NCBI RefSeq assembly: GCF_003048775.2
Contig: NZ_CP049272.1
Location: 744,001 to 808,000, forward strand
Source of the DNA: Campylobacter concisus
GTDB lineage: Bacteria > Campylobacterota > Campylobacteria > Campylobacterales > Campylobacteraceae
DNA: 64,000 bases
Reading direction: 5' to 3'
Of the stretch, positions 1 through 8,576 are shown one piece after another (position 1 is the stretch's first letter; each line of letters starts with the position of its first letter). Below the pieces are notes generated by a model. That model was not told the origin of the DNA and did not search any database. It saw only the letters and a list, made by a program, of their open reading frames with translations. Both the position numbers and the translations under genes were made by a program.

Positions 1-1
1 G

Positions 2-487
2 TTTGAAAACAAGTATAACCCACAAGCTCACGAACTAACAACAGCTGCTGAGATCGTGGCTGATTTTAGTAAGCTTGATGCCTTTGTAGCTGGCGTTGGT
101 ACAGGTGGCACAATAAGTGGCGTAGCAAAAATTTTAAAAGAAAAGGGCTATGATACTAAGATCATCGCAGTTGAGCCTGAAGCATCGCCGGTTTTAAGTG
201 GTGGTAACCCAGGACCGCATAAAATTCAAGGCATTGGAGCCGGATTTTTACCAAATACTATGAATATGAGCCTAGTTAGTGAAGTAGAAAAAGTAAGCAA
301 CGATGATGCGCTAAACGCAGCTAGAGCAATCGCTAAAAGTGATGGACTCATGATAGGTATAAGCGGTGGTGCTGCTTACGTGGCTGCAAAAAGAGTAGCT
401 AAAAGACTTGGTGCTGGCAAAAAAGTACTTTTCATAGCTCCAGATAATGGCGAAAGATACTTAAGTACAGAGCTTTACGGAGCATAA
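2..487 (+). CDS. cysK: Cysteine synthase A, C-terminal part (5' end outside window)
   Basis: O-acetylserine sulfhydrylase makes cysteine from O-acetylserine and sulfide with PLP in the cytoplasm. The reading frame is open from base 2, so the gene continues upstream of the window and the GTG at 56 is internal. The visible part has the phosphate-binding loop GTGGTISG and the late GISGGAA segment typical of fold-type II PLP enzymes. The PLP lysine lies in the missing part. cysE follows after 4 bases, so both steps of cysteine synthesis are co-transcribed. cysM is an alternative name that cannot be excluded from the fragment. Confidence 0.93.
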   Translation, partial: FENKYNPQAHELTTAAEIVADFSKLDAFVAGVGTGGTISGVAKILKEKGYDTKIIAVEPEASPVLSGGNPGPHKIQGIGAGFLPNTMNMSLVSEVEKVSNDDALNAARAIAKSDGLMIGISGGAAYVAAKRVAKRLGAGKKVLFIAPDNGERYLSTELYGA

Positions 488-491
488 AAAT

Positions 492-1043
492 ATGTGGGAG
501 AGTCTAAAGGAGCTAGTTCAAACTGTTCGTGAAAAAGACCCATCGGTACATAAGTGTTGCTTTTTGGCAATACTTATAAACACTCCTGGTATTCATGCGG
601 TTTTGTTTCATAAAATTTCTCATTTTCTATATAAAAAAGAGCATTTTTTTCTAGCTAGGCTCATCTCGCAAATTACAAGATTTTTAACAGGCATCGAGAT
701 CCACCCAGGCGCAAAGATCGGTAGGAGATTTTTCATAGATCATGGTATGGGTGTGGTTATCGGTGAGACAGCAGAGATAGGTGATGATGTGATGATGTAT
801 CATCAAGTAACACTTGGAGGCACTGGAAAAGAGTGTGGCAAAAGACATCCGACTGTAAAAAATGGCGTGACTATTGCAGCTGGCGCGAAAATACTAGGTG
901 CCATAACGATCGGCGAAAATGCCAAGATCGGCGCAAACTCGGTCGTGCTAAAAAATGTCCCAGCAAACGCGACAGTCGTTGGTATACCAGCAAGAATAGT
1001 TCGAGTAAATGGGACAAAATTTGAACCAGAATTTATTATCTAA
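492..1043 (+). CDS. cysE: Serine O-acetyltransferase
   Basis: Acetylates L-serine with acetyl-CoA to give O-acetylserine, the substrate of CysK just upstream. The 183-residue protein has a short helical N-terminus and a left-handed hexapeptide-repeat domain from about residue 70, with the family segment [20 protein letters not shown] (catalytic His near 86) and [10 protein letters not shown]. It is shorter than the E. coli enzyme because the N-terminal domain is reduced, as in many other bacteria. GGAG at 479-482 lies inside the cysK end and supports the ATG at 492. Feedback inhibition by cysteine is a family trait, not visible here. Confidence 0.95.
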   Translation: MWESLKELVQTVREKDPSVHKCCFLAILINTPGIHAVLFHKISHFLYKKEHFFLARLISQITRFLTGIEIHPGAKIGRRFFIDHGMGVVIGETAEIGDDVMMYHQVTLGGTGKECGKRHPTVKNGVTIAAGAKILGAITIGENAKIGANSVVLKNVPANATVVGIPARIVRVNGTKFEPEFII

Positions 1044-1062
1044 TTTTAGAATTTAAATAAAT

Positions 1063-1269
1063 TTATTTTTGCTCTTTGTATTTTAAAATTTGAGCATAAA
1101 TTTCATCTTTTAGTTTTAATTTTTCTTTCTTTAAACCATCAAGCTCTGATGGTTTTGCTAGATTCTCATCTATTTTTTTATTTAGCTCATCATGTTTTTT
1201 GCAAAGAGTAGCAAAACGAGCATCGGTTTTCTTTAGCTCATTTATAAGGTCTGTATATTCATGTAACAT
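1063..1269 (-). CDS. YdcH-like small coiled-coil protein (DUF465)
   Basis: A 68-residue, strongly charged protein, almost entirely predicted helix with alternating Lys, Glu and Leu. It fits the DUF465/YdcH family of short antiparallel coiled coils, whose role is not settled. A gene of this size lies next to rpmB in C. jejuni (from memory), and here rpmB is one gene away, separated by the ion channel gene. It converges on cysE with a 19-base AT-rich gap. No enzyme motif is visible. Confidence 0.75.
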   Translation of the reverse strand: MLHEYTDLINELKKTDARFATLCKKHDELNKKIDENLAKPSELDGLKKEKLKLKDEIYAQILKYKEQK

Positions 1270-1384
1270 ATCGGCTCCTATAAAAATTTGAGAAATTTTA
1301 TCAAGACTTTGTAAATGTTTGGATATAAAATAAGCACCAAGTCATTGCTTAAATTTTTAAAAAGAGCAAGTAGAAAAATTTATT

Positions 1385-2515
1385 TTATACGTATTTAAAT
1401 TCTTCAGGTTTGTGTTTGCTTTTTACAACGCGCTTGGTTAGACGTATTCCATCAACGGTACCGATGACTAAAAGCTTTGATCCTGTTCCTACTAATGTGT
1501 CACCATTTGGCATTGGTACAAAATTATTATTTATATCTCTAATACCTACTATATCCGCATTTGTGATATTTCGCAGATGAGTCTCTTTTAGTCTTTTAAA
1601 TCTTATCCAAGAGTAATCAGGAACAAGAATTTCTTCTATATCGATAGGTGAATTTTTTGTATACAAAAACTGCTCTAATAAATTTTCCATGTCCGGCCTT
1701 ACGCTCATAGCACTTAACCGCTGCGCGACTAAGCGAGATGGGCTTACTACATTGTCAGCGCCTAATTTTTTTAATCTTTGCGTATCGTCTTCTGTCTCTG
1801 CATTTGTGATGATATGATAAGGCTTTCTGCGACCTATCTCTTTTTCATAAAGTCTTACAGATGCTATAAGGGCGATATTATCAGCAATATTTGAGCTAAG
1901 AGTTATAAGTCCTTTTGCGCTTGATAGATGTGTTTTCAAAAAGGCAATTTGTGTGTGTGGCTGAGCTTTTATGAAATATGGATATTTATAAATTTGAGCT
2001 AGCTCTGCGATATCTTCTCTATCATCGACCACTACAAAAGGTATATGATTTTCGCGAAATTGAGCACTAAGTTCGATTGTGTATAGATTGTGATAACAAA
2101 TAACGAAGTGATTTTTTAGTCTTGCGATCCTATAAAGCATGCGTCGTTCCTTTAAAATGCTAATTAATGTACCTCTTTTTAAAACCTCAACCACAATACC
2201 AATCGATAGTGTAAATATAATAAAACCAATAAGTATAAATGTGATAGTAAAAATTCTGCCCTTTGGAGTTATTGGAGCAACTTCGGTAAAACCAACTGTT
2301 GTAAAAGTCATACCAGCTTGGTAAAAGGCATCTATTAGTGAGAAATTATCTATTAAGACATAACCTAATGTTCCAAAAAGCAACAGTAATACGACTGAAA
2401 TTAGTGGAAATCTAAAAGGTTTTAATTGTTCGTAAAGCTCAGTATCTAGGCTTATTTCTGGCTTTGTAGAGTTTGACCAGTTGAGGAATTTTAAAAGTCT
2501 TGAGAGAAAAGACAT
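1385..2515 (-). CDS. Two-TM ion channel with RCK-like regulatory domain
   Basis: Likely a potassium channel of the 2-TM plus RCK type. Membrane segments lie near residues 36-57 and 88-112, flanking a pore loop with TFTTVGFTEVAP. Potassium channels normally read TVGYG or TVGFG; here the last filter glycine is Thr. A cytosolic RCK_N-like Rossmann domain follows (from about 130), but its expected GxGxxG stretch reads CYHNLYTIEL, so nucleotide binding is doubtful. The last 90 residues resemble RCK_C. The gene sits between the YdcH-like gene and rpmB on the same strand. Selectivity and ligand cannot be decided from sequence alone. Confidence 0.8.
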   Translation of the reverse strand: MSFLSRLLKFLNWSNSTKPEISLDTELYEQLKPFRFPLISVVLLLLFGTLGYVLIDNFSLIDAFYQAGMTFTTVGFTEVAPITPKGRIFTITFILIGFIIFTLSIGIVVEVLKRGTLISILKERRMLYRIARLKNHFVICYHNLYTIELSAQFRENHIPFVVVDDREDIAELAQIYKYPYFIKAQPHTQIAFLKTHLSSAKGLITLSSNIADNIALIASVRLYEKEIGRRKPYHIITNAETEDDTQRLKKLGADNVVSPSRLVAQRLSAMSVRPDMENLLEQFLYTKNSPIDIEEILVPDYSWIRFKRLKETHLRNITNADIVGIRDINNNFVPMPNGDTLVGTGSKLLVIGTVDGIRLTKRVVKSKHKPEEFKYV

Positions 2516-2538
2516 AAATTCCTCTTCATTTTATATTC

Positions 2539-2730
2539 TTAGTTTGATTGTTTCTTCATCGTTCTTAGAGTAGAAGCAGCAACTTTTATCTTTCTTGTAG
2601 TACCATCTTCTAGTGTAACACGAATCGTTCTAAGATTTGGCAAGAATCTTCTTTTAGTTTTATTGTTAGCATGGCTCACATTGTTGCCTATCATCGGTCC
2701 TTTGCCTGTTATCGCACATCTTTTTGACAT
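2539..2730 (-). CDS. rpmB: 50S ribosomal protein L28
   Basis: A 63-residue basic protein with the L28 hallmarks: N-terminal [12 protein letters not shown], a central [14 protein letters not shown] segment and a C-terminal [10 protein letters not shown] region. It is part of the large ribosomal subunit. There is no CxxC zinc pair, so this is the zinc-independent form. The ATG at 2730 is preceded on the minus strand by a GGA-containing ribosome binding site. It is transcribed divergently from the HDOD-like gene at 2907. Confidence 0.97.
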   Translation of the reverse strand: MSKRCAITGKGPMIGNNVSHANNKTKRRFLPNLRTIRVTLEDGTTRKIKVAASTLRTMKKQSN

Positions 2731-2906
2731 TTTTTTTCCTTCATAAACAAAAATTTCTGCTGATTTTATCTAAAACAAACAAAAGTAATGCTTAAATAGA
2801 TTTTTTTTAAAAGAATTGATTTTTATTAATAATCTAGATAAAATAACGACTTTGTCTATAAAATTATAAATAGCAAAAAATATTTAGAAATCTTGAGTGA
2901 TACAAA

Positions 2907-3653
2907 ATGCTTAGTAAAGAGTTGATCGAAAAAAATGTTGATTTTGTTTTACAGATGCCAACTCTTTTTGAAAAGATCGAACACTTCTTGTTAGCTGGTA
3001 ATGTAACTGAGGCAGTTACTACTTTACAAAATATAGCATCTTTTAAAACTTATTTTAACTCCATTTTTAAACGTGCAAAATTTGATATTCCTTATGATGG
3101 CGACGATTTGGTAGTAATAGCAAATATGCTTGGCATTGATACTTTTAGAGCGATAGTGTTTTCTTATTTTATATTTTTAAAATCCCCAAAAATTTATAAG
3201 GTATTTAATTTTAAAATCGTTGATTTGATCGAGCTTAATGCTAAAATTTTATCAGATTGGCTAAAAGTATTAAATTCTTTTAAAGAAAAACGATACAGCT
3301 ATTTATCGCTTGCTCCGTATTCTATAGCCTGTATTATAGTGTGTGAGAATTTATTTTCGAAATTTCCATCTTGCATGTCAGACATCATTTCGTATTCTGA
3401 TGTAAGCTATAATAAAATTTTGCAAAAAAAATATGGCTTTAGTCTTTGGGATATTTTTTTAAAAGCAATGAATATGAATAAACAATCATTAAGCAAGATT
3501 GATAAAGAGATGCTTTGCGTTTTTGAGATTTTGCTCTCTTATGAGTCCAGTAGGCCTGAATTTTATGATTTTGGAGTTGATAAAATTTTAGATATCAATG
3601 TTTATCCAGAGATGCAAACCATTATATTTATTAAAAAAGCTCTACAAAAATGA
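2907..3653 (+). CDS. HDOD-like signalling protein
   Basis: A 248-residue cytoplasmic protein, probably an HDOD domain (an HD-fold relative without the metal site). Support is the N-terminal pattern QMPTLFEKIEHFLLAG followed by helices, then the VIANMLGIDTFRAIVFSYF stretch, which matches the laNxLGxxxlrxlvl core of HDOD proteins. The C-terminal half is helical and unassigned. It overlaps the next gene by 4 bases (ATGA), so the two are translationally coupled and probably act together. From memory, C. jejuni has rpmB directly followed by rpe, so the pair looks inserted here or lost there. The family call rests on pattern similarity only. Confidence 0.55.
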   Translation: MLSKELIEKNVDFVLQMPTLFEKIEHFLLAGNVTEAVTTLQNIASFKTYFNSIFKRAKFDIPYDGDDLVVIANMLGIDTFRAIVFSYFIFLKSPKIYKVFNFKIVDLIELNAKILSDWLKVLNSFKEKRYSYLSLAPYSIACIIVCENLFSKFPSCMSDIISYSDVSYNKILQKKYGFSLWDIFLKAMNMNKQSLSKIDKEMLCVFEILLSYESSRPEFYDFGVDKILDINVYPEMQTIIFIKKALQK

Positions 3654-5020
3654 AATTAACTTTTAATGGTTCTATGGCAATTATAAGGCCTTTTGGTTTT
3701 TTGGAAGCAGAGAATGTTCCGTTAAAATTAAGTGAAAAATATATAAACCAAATTTCATCGCGCGACATCAGCGCTATACTGCTCTCACTAAAAAATGTTA
3801 CATTTTTTAGCCCCGTTTGGCTTGGTAGAATAATTGAAAATTTAAGCGAAGAAGCGCAAAAGCTTGGCGTGGTATTTGCGATTTGCGATTACAATGAAAT
3901 TTTTTATGAATTGATGATGAAAACAGTTAAGAATATTTCAAATATTTCGATGTTTGAAAGTGAAAACATTGCAAGCTTGTTTTTAAATAAATTTCTAAAT
4001 AACGCAGATAAAGTTTTCATTTATAACTCAACTGAGCAGTACAAGCACTATTTAGCTAATTATCTCAAAAATCGCTCACTTGATGTGGTTGAGGCTAGAG
4101 ATGCAACCGAGTTTAATAAAAAAAAGAATTTATATAGTTATGCAGTGTCACAGCTAAATCATGTGAGATTAAAGCAAAATCAGATAGATACTTTTATAAA
4201 AGATGGTGTCGTTGTTTATGCCATAAAAAGTTTTATGGATTCAGATTTTATTGAAGATTTTGATATGTCAGCTCATGATATTATGCTAAAAATCGGATAT
4301 AAATTTTTTATTTTATGGGTAAATATTTCTGGTGCTTTAAATATAAGAGGCGCAAAATTTCTAATCAAACTTGCTAGCATTAGCAAAAGATCAGGTGCAT
4401 TTATTTCGCTTTGTGGCATAAACGAAGCAAATTTATCTATCGAATTAGTAACGTACCTTAAAGATGCAAATATATTTATCTATAAAAATTTAAATGACTT
4501 TTACAAAGATGACACCATTTTTTATCTTAAAAAAAGAGACTTTGATGCAGAGCCAGTAGATATCAACAAGAGTGTGGCTCAAATTTCATCTTATGTGACG
4601 CAAATCGCGAGCAAAATTATCTCACAGTTAGCAGAAGAAGAAATTTTGTGTGTTGATACCAAAGTTAGTGCGCTTGACATAGAGGATGAATGCGATTACT
4701 TGCGTATTTGTGTTCAGTATTATGGCGATATTTATGCAAGAGTGCTATTTGGAGTAAAAAAAGATAAATTAGACAAAATTTGCTCTATTTTTATGCCTGA
4801 AGGCGATGATTCAAATGATTATTTAAGTGGATATTCTCAAATTTTTAGTATCATTACAGATAAATTTTTGACTCATCTTTGGCAAAAAGGCATAAAAGCA
4901 AAAGTTAGCTTGCCTAAAATTTTATCTGATGATGTTTTTTTTGATCACAATAGTATAGGTATTATGAATAGGCTAGATGCAAAAGATGACGAAATTGGCT
5001 TTATATTTGTAACTAAATAA
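3650..5020 (+). CDS. Double STAS-like protein with C-terminal CheX-like domain
   Basis: A 456-residue cytoplasmic protein with no membrane segment. Residues 1-115 and about 165-300 both look like STAS folds: a beta start, then an ILLSLKNVTFFSPVWL-type strand-loop-helix, repeated as FILWVNISGALNIRGAKFL. Residues about 310-456 resemble the CheX/CheC phosphatase fold, with a beta-rich ARVLFGVKKDKLDKIC segment, a helix and a VSLPKIL strand. The position of the catalytic ExxN of CheX appears to be Q-I-F-S, so phosphatase activity is doubtful. It is coupled to the HDOD-like gene by ATGA. A role in a chemotaxis or partner-switch circuit is inference. Confidence 0.5.
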   Translation: MKLTFNGSMAIIRPFGFLEAENVPLKLSEKYINQISSRDISAILLSLKNVTFFSPVWLGRIIENLSEEAQKLGVVFAICDYNEIFYELMMKTVKNISNISMFESENIASLFLNKFLNNADKVFIYNSTEQYKHYLANYLKNRSLDVVEARDATEFNKKKNLYSYAVSQLNHVRLKQNQIDTFIKDGVVVYAIKSFMDSDFIEDFDMSAHDIMLKIGYKFFILWVNISGALNIRGAKFLIKLASISKRSGAFISLCGINEANLSIELVTYLKDANIFIYKNLNDFYKDDTIFYLKKRDFDAEPVDINKSVAQISSYVTQIASKIISQLAEEEILCVDTKVSALDIEDECDYLRICVQYYGDIYARVLFGVKKDKLDKICSIFMPEGDDSNDYLSGYSQIFSIITDKFLTHLWQKGIKAKVSLPKILSDDVFFDHNSIGIMNRLDAKDDEIGFIFVTK

Positions 5021-5029
5021 GGAGAAAAA

Positions 5030-5677
5030 ATGTACGTTGCACCTAGTATTTTATCGGCTGATTTTGGAAATTTGGCAGCTGAGATAAGAGCCATTTGCGA
5101 GGCTGGGTGCGATCTGGTGCATGTTGATGTTATGGATGGGCATTTTGTGCCAAATTTAACCATCGGACCAGTTGTGGTAAATGCCGTTGCAAAGGCAGCT
5201 ACAAAGCCACTTGATATACATTTGATGGTTGAAAATAACTCGTTTTTTGCCGACCTTTTCTTACCACTAAAGCCAAAATTTCTAACCTTTCACATCGAAG
5301 AAGAGAAGCACCCAATGAGACTCATTGATCACATCAGGAAAAATGACGTTAGCCCTGGCATCGTGCTAAATCCGCATACGCCAGTTAGTGCGATCGAGCA
5401 TATCATTGATGAAGTCGATATGGTGCTTTTAATGAGTGTAAATCCTGGCTTTGGCGGTCAGAAATTTATGCCAGTCGTGCTTGAAAAAACAAGGGCGCTA
5501 AGAGAGCTGATAGAACGAAAAAACGCCAAGTGTCTGATCGAAGTAGATGGCGGCGTAAACGGACTAAATGCGCCTGATCTTGAAGAGGCTGGAGCTGATA
5601 TCTTGGTGGCTGGCAACTACATCTTCTCATCAAATTCTTACGAACAAGCCATTCGCGCCATAAAGCTTGAGTTTTGA
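5030..5677 (+). CDS. rpe: Ribulose-phosphate 3-epimerase
   Basis: Interconverts ribulose 5-phosphate and xylulose 5-phosphate in the pentose phosphate pathway. The 215-residue TIM barrel carries the family motifs APSILSADFGNL at the N-terminus, HVDVMDGHFVPNLTIGP (metal-binding His and catalytic Asp), MSVNPGFGGQKF (phosphate loop) and EVDGGVN (second catalytic Asp). GGAG at 5021-5024 is well placed for the ATG at 5030. The stop overlaps the TTG start of the exonuclease gene (TTGA), the same rpe/dnaQ-like order as in C. jejuni. Confidence 0.97.
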   Translation: MYVAPSILSADFGNLAAEIRAICEAGCDLVHVDVMDGHFVPNLTIGPVVVNAVAKAATKPLDIHLMVENNSFFADLFLPLKPKFLTFHIEEEKHPMRLIDHIRKNDVSPGIVLNPHTPVSAIEHIIDEVDMVLLMSVNPGFGGQKFMPVVLEKTRALRELIERKNAKCLIEVDGGVNGLNAPDLEEAGADILVAGNYIFSSNSYEQAIRAIKLEF

Positions 5678-6474
5678 AACCAAAAAAACAGCGTTTAGAA
5701 AATAGCATTGAAATTTTAGCTAGGCAAAATTTAAGCTATCATGAGTTTATTTTAAGATTTAGTGATATTGAAGAAATTTCATCACTCATTGACGTGCGCG
5801 ATCTTGATATGTGGCGAACTCTTGGGCTTGACATCACTAGAAATGAAGAGAATGAGATCGAGCTTGGCACGAGATTTAGAGATATTAGCGAGCAGGAATT
5901 TTGTGTGGTTGATATCGAAACGACTGGTGGTACAACGAGCGGACAGATCATTGAAATCGGTGCAATCAAAATGAAAAATGGCATTGAGATAGGGCGTTTT
6001 GAAAGCTTTGTGGCAGCTGATGTGGTGCCTGAAAATATCACCGAGCTAACCGGCATAAAGGCGAGCGATCTAGTTGGTGCGCCAAATTTACTAAATGTAC
6101 TTGAGCGGTTTAAAATTTTTCTTGGAACTAGCGTCTTTATCGCTCATAACGTAAATTTTGACTATGGCTTTATCTCTCACAGCCTAAATGAGATCGGTCT
6201 TGGCATGTTGCTAAATAGAAAGCTTTGTACCATCGATCTTAGTCGCCGCACTATTGCTTCGCAAAAATACGGACTTGGCTCACTAAAAGAGCTTCTTGGC
6301 ATAAACAATACCCACCACAGAGCATTAAACGACGCAATAGCTGCGGCTGAAATTTTTAAAGTCTGCCTCACACGCCTGCCTTTTAGTATCCAAACGACAG
6401 AGGATCTCATAAACTTTAGCAAAACAGCTCCAAGCGTGAAGCTAAAACCTGAACCAGTTTTGTGTGCGAATTAG
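5674..6474 (+). CDS. DnaQ-like 3'-5' exonuclease
   Basis: A DEDDh-type exonuclease resembling the epsilon subunit of DNA polymerase III. Motif ExoI (VVDIETTG, near residue 78), ExoII (IAHNVNFDYGF) and ExoIIIe (HRALNDA) are all present, so the active site is complete. About 70 residues precede the exonuclease fold and about 40 follow it. The TTG start at 5674 overlaps the rpe stop. Whether it is the main proofreading subunit or a separate exonuclease cannot be told here. Confidence 0.88.
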   Translation: MKPKKQRLENSIEILARQNLSYHEFILRFSDIEEISSLIDVRDLDMWRTLGLDITRNEENEIELGTRFRDISEQEFCVVDIETTGGTTSGQIIEIGAIKMKNGIEIGRFESFVAADVVPENITELTGIKASDLVGAPNLLNVLERFKIFLGTSVFIAHNVNFDYGFISHSLNEIGLGMLLNRKLCTIDLSRRTIASQKYGLGSLKELLGINNTHHRALNDAIAAAEIFKVCLTRLPFSIQTTEDLINFSKTAPSVKLKPEPVLCAN

Positions 6475-6570
6475 CGATAAAAATTCTCTACAATAAATAT
6501 AAAATTACTAAATTTAATCTTTTTTAAAAGCTTATGGGCAGTTTGCTAAATTTTACAAAAAAGGAGGCAA

Positions 6571-7011
6571 ATGAGCCAGAAAAATTTAGTTTCAAATTTA
6601 ATCTCAGCTGACGATGAGATGCTCGCTTTTTTGTCAAAATTTGGTGAAAATTGGTGCATGAGTAATGATGGAGCGAAATTTATAGAGCAAAATTTTACCT
6701 TCATTGGCTCAAAGCCAGTTTTGCAAAATTTAAAAGATTACAAAACGGCTGAATATAAAAATTTTGCAGACATTAAAAAATTCCTCAGCTCAAATCCAAG
6801 CATCAAAAGTAAAATTTTAAGTGGCGAGATAAGCTACATCGGCGACAATATAACAAGCATAGAGATTAAATTTGCACCCAAGTATTTTTACGATTTTTTA
6901 AAATTTATAGTTGAAAATATCCCAGAGCATCACTATTTTTGTGGTCCCAAGGAGGGCTGGATATTGTTTATTGCGATGGAGGGATATGTAGAATTTGGCG
7001 TTTTGCACTAA
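6571..7011 (+). CDS. Hypothetical protein, 146 residues
   Basis: No family recognised. It is a soluble protein without signal peptide or membrane segments, with an acidic helical N-terminus (LISADDEMLAFLSKF) and aromatic-rich beta-like C-terminal segments. A full AAGGAGG lies at 6561-6567, close to the ATG. It stands alone: about 96 bases separate it from the exonuclease gene and about 180 from the transporter gene. Codon use matches the AT-rich neighbours. Confidence 0.7.
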   Translation: MSQKNLVSNLISADDEMLAFLSKFGENWCMSNDGAKFIEQNFTFIGSKPVLQNLKDYKTAEYKNFADIKKFLSSNPSIKSKILSGEISYIGDNITSIEIKFAPKYFYDFLKFIVENIPEHHYFCGPKEGWILFIAMEGYVEFGVLH

Positions 7012-7160
7012 TAAATTTATTTTTAAGCAGTTGTCTAAATTTACCCATAAAGATAAAACGCAAAAGCAAATTCTTTCCGTAAAGATTCTTAAAATTAACA
7101 AAAAGTTAGGATTGCATGCTAATGAAGCCTGCTGCTAGCAAAATTTAATCAATTTTTTTA

Positions 7161-7166
7161 TATAAT
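7161..7166 (+). promoter_or_regulatory. Probable -10 box of the NSS transporter gene
   Basis: TATAAT preceded by a T-run, 26 bases before the ATG at 7192. Campylobacter sigma-70 promoters have a strong -10 and T-rich periodic upstream DNA instead of a clear -35. The region 7012-7191 holds nothing else that I recognise. Confidence 0.5.
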
Positions 7167-7191
7167 CCCTATTTTTCACAAAGGCAAAAAG

Positions 7192-8565
7192 ATGGATAGA
7201 AAATCTTGGAGTTCAAGGCTCACATACATTTTAGCTGTTGCAGGAGCTACGGTTGGCTTTGGTGCGACGTGGCGTTTTCCGTATTTAGTCGGGCAAAACG
7301 GCGGCGGTGCCTATGTACTCGTGTTTTGTATCGCGATGATCGTGATCGGCATACCGATGATTTTAGCCGAAAACGCGATCGGCAGACGCCTAAAATGCAA
7401 CGCCGTGGATGCTTTTGGCGGATCGATAAATGGTAAAAAGATCAGCAAAAAGTGGCAGATCGTTGGCTGGATGGGACTTGTCGGTGCTTTTGGCATCATG
7501 GCTTACTACATGGTTATTGGTGGCTGGGTGCTAAACTACATCGCCCAAATTTCATTTGGTTTGCTTGATCTCTCGCATGTGGTTAGTTTTGAGGAGACAA
7601 GTGCGTTTTATGAGCAAAATATCGTAAGCAATCCACTTGCTATCAGCTTTGCGACTCTTGTTTTTGTGCTGGTTAATTACGCTATTTTGGTGCAGGGTGC
7701 GGTCGGCGGTATCGAGCGATCAGCGAAATTTTTAATGCCACTACTTTTTATTTTAATGCTTATTATGATCGCTAAAAATATCACGCTTGATGGTGCAATA
7801 GAAGGCGTAAAATTTTACTTGACACCTAACTTTTCAAAGATAAATTTAAAGCTTTTTGTTGATGTTTTGGGGCAGGTATTTTTTGCGCTCTCGCTTGGTT
7901 TTGGTGTGATGATCACGCTTTCTAGCTTTGTGAAAAAGGATGAGGGTTTGGTTAAAATTTCTATCATTACAGGCATTTTAAATACGGTAATCGCTGTGCT
8001 TGCAGGCTTTATGATATTTCCTTCTCTTTTTAGCTACGGCGTATCGCCAGATAGTGGCCCAAGTTTGGTATTTAAATCACTACCAATTGTTTTTTCTCAC
8101 ATGCCATTTGGTGGTTTTTTTGCGGTTGCGTTTTTTACACTATTAATGATCGCTGCACTTACAACATCGCTACCAATATATGAAGTAATAATCACGACAC
8201 TTCAAGAAAAATTTAAGATAAAACGCAAGAAAGCAATATTTTTAGTCCTTGGAGGTATATTTGTTTTAGGAAATTTGCCTTCGCTGATGGCCACAAATAT
8301 ACTAAGTCACGTAAGCATTTTTGGTAAGAATATTTTTGATGCATATGATGCAATAAGCGCAACGATATTTTTTGTATTTACATCATTTGGTTGTGCAATA
8401 TTCGTAGGTTGGGTGCTAAAAGATGATGCAAAAAAAGAGATTTTGCAAGGTAGTGAAAAACATGCAAAACTAATAAATATCTGGTTTTGGTATATCAAAT
8501 TCGTCGTACCGTTTATCATTTTGGTGCTTTTTATTAGCTCGTTTTACGATAATTTTTTAAAATAG
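7192..8565 (+). CDS. Sodium-dependent transporter, NSS (SNF) family
   Basis: An inner-membrane symporter of the neurotransmitter:sodium family, probably taking up an amino acid with Na+. The N-terminal signature GATWRFPYLVGQNGGGAYVL is clear, and 11 or so hydrophobic segments follow over 457 residues, a usual length for bacterial members. The family usually has GxGNxWRFPY; here the Asn (a sodium ligand in LeuT) is replaced, giving GFGATWRFPY. The substrate cannot be assigned. A single-gene unit with its own -10 box; the protease gene starts 11 bases downstream. Confidence 0.9.
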   Translation: MDRKSWSSRLTYILAVAGATVGFGATWRFPYLVGQNGGGAYVLVFCIAMIVIGIPMILAENAIGRRLKCNAVDAFGGSINGKKISKKWQIVGWMGLVGAFGIMAYYMVIGGWVLNYIAQISFGLLDLSHVVSFEETSAFYEQNIVSNPLAISFATLVFVLVNYAILVQGAVGGIERSAKFLMPLLFILMLIMIAKNITLDGAIEGVKFYLTPNFSKINLKLFVDVLGQVFFALSLGFGVMITLSSFVKKDEGLVKISIITGILNTVIAVLAGFMIFPSLFSYGVSPDSGPSLVFKSLPIVFSHMPFGGFFAVAFFTLLMIAALTTSLPIYEVIITTLQEKFKIKRKKAIFLVLGGIFVLGNLPSLMATNILSHVSIFGKNIFDAYDAISATIFFVFTSFGCAIFVGWVLKDDAKKEILQGSEKHAKLINIWFWYIKFVVPFIILVLFISSFYDNFLK

Positions 8566-8576
8566 GGCGTAAAAAT

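Noticed and set aside
5739-6056. Open frame of 105 residues on the minus strand
   Set aside because: Antisense to the DnaQ-like exonuclease, which has full ExoI-III motifs; composition is that of a shadow frame.
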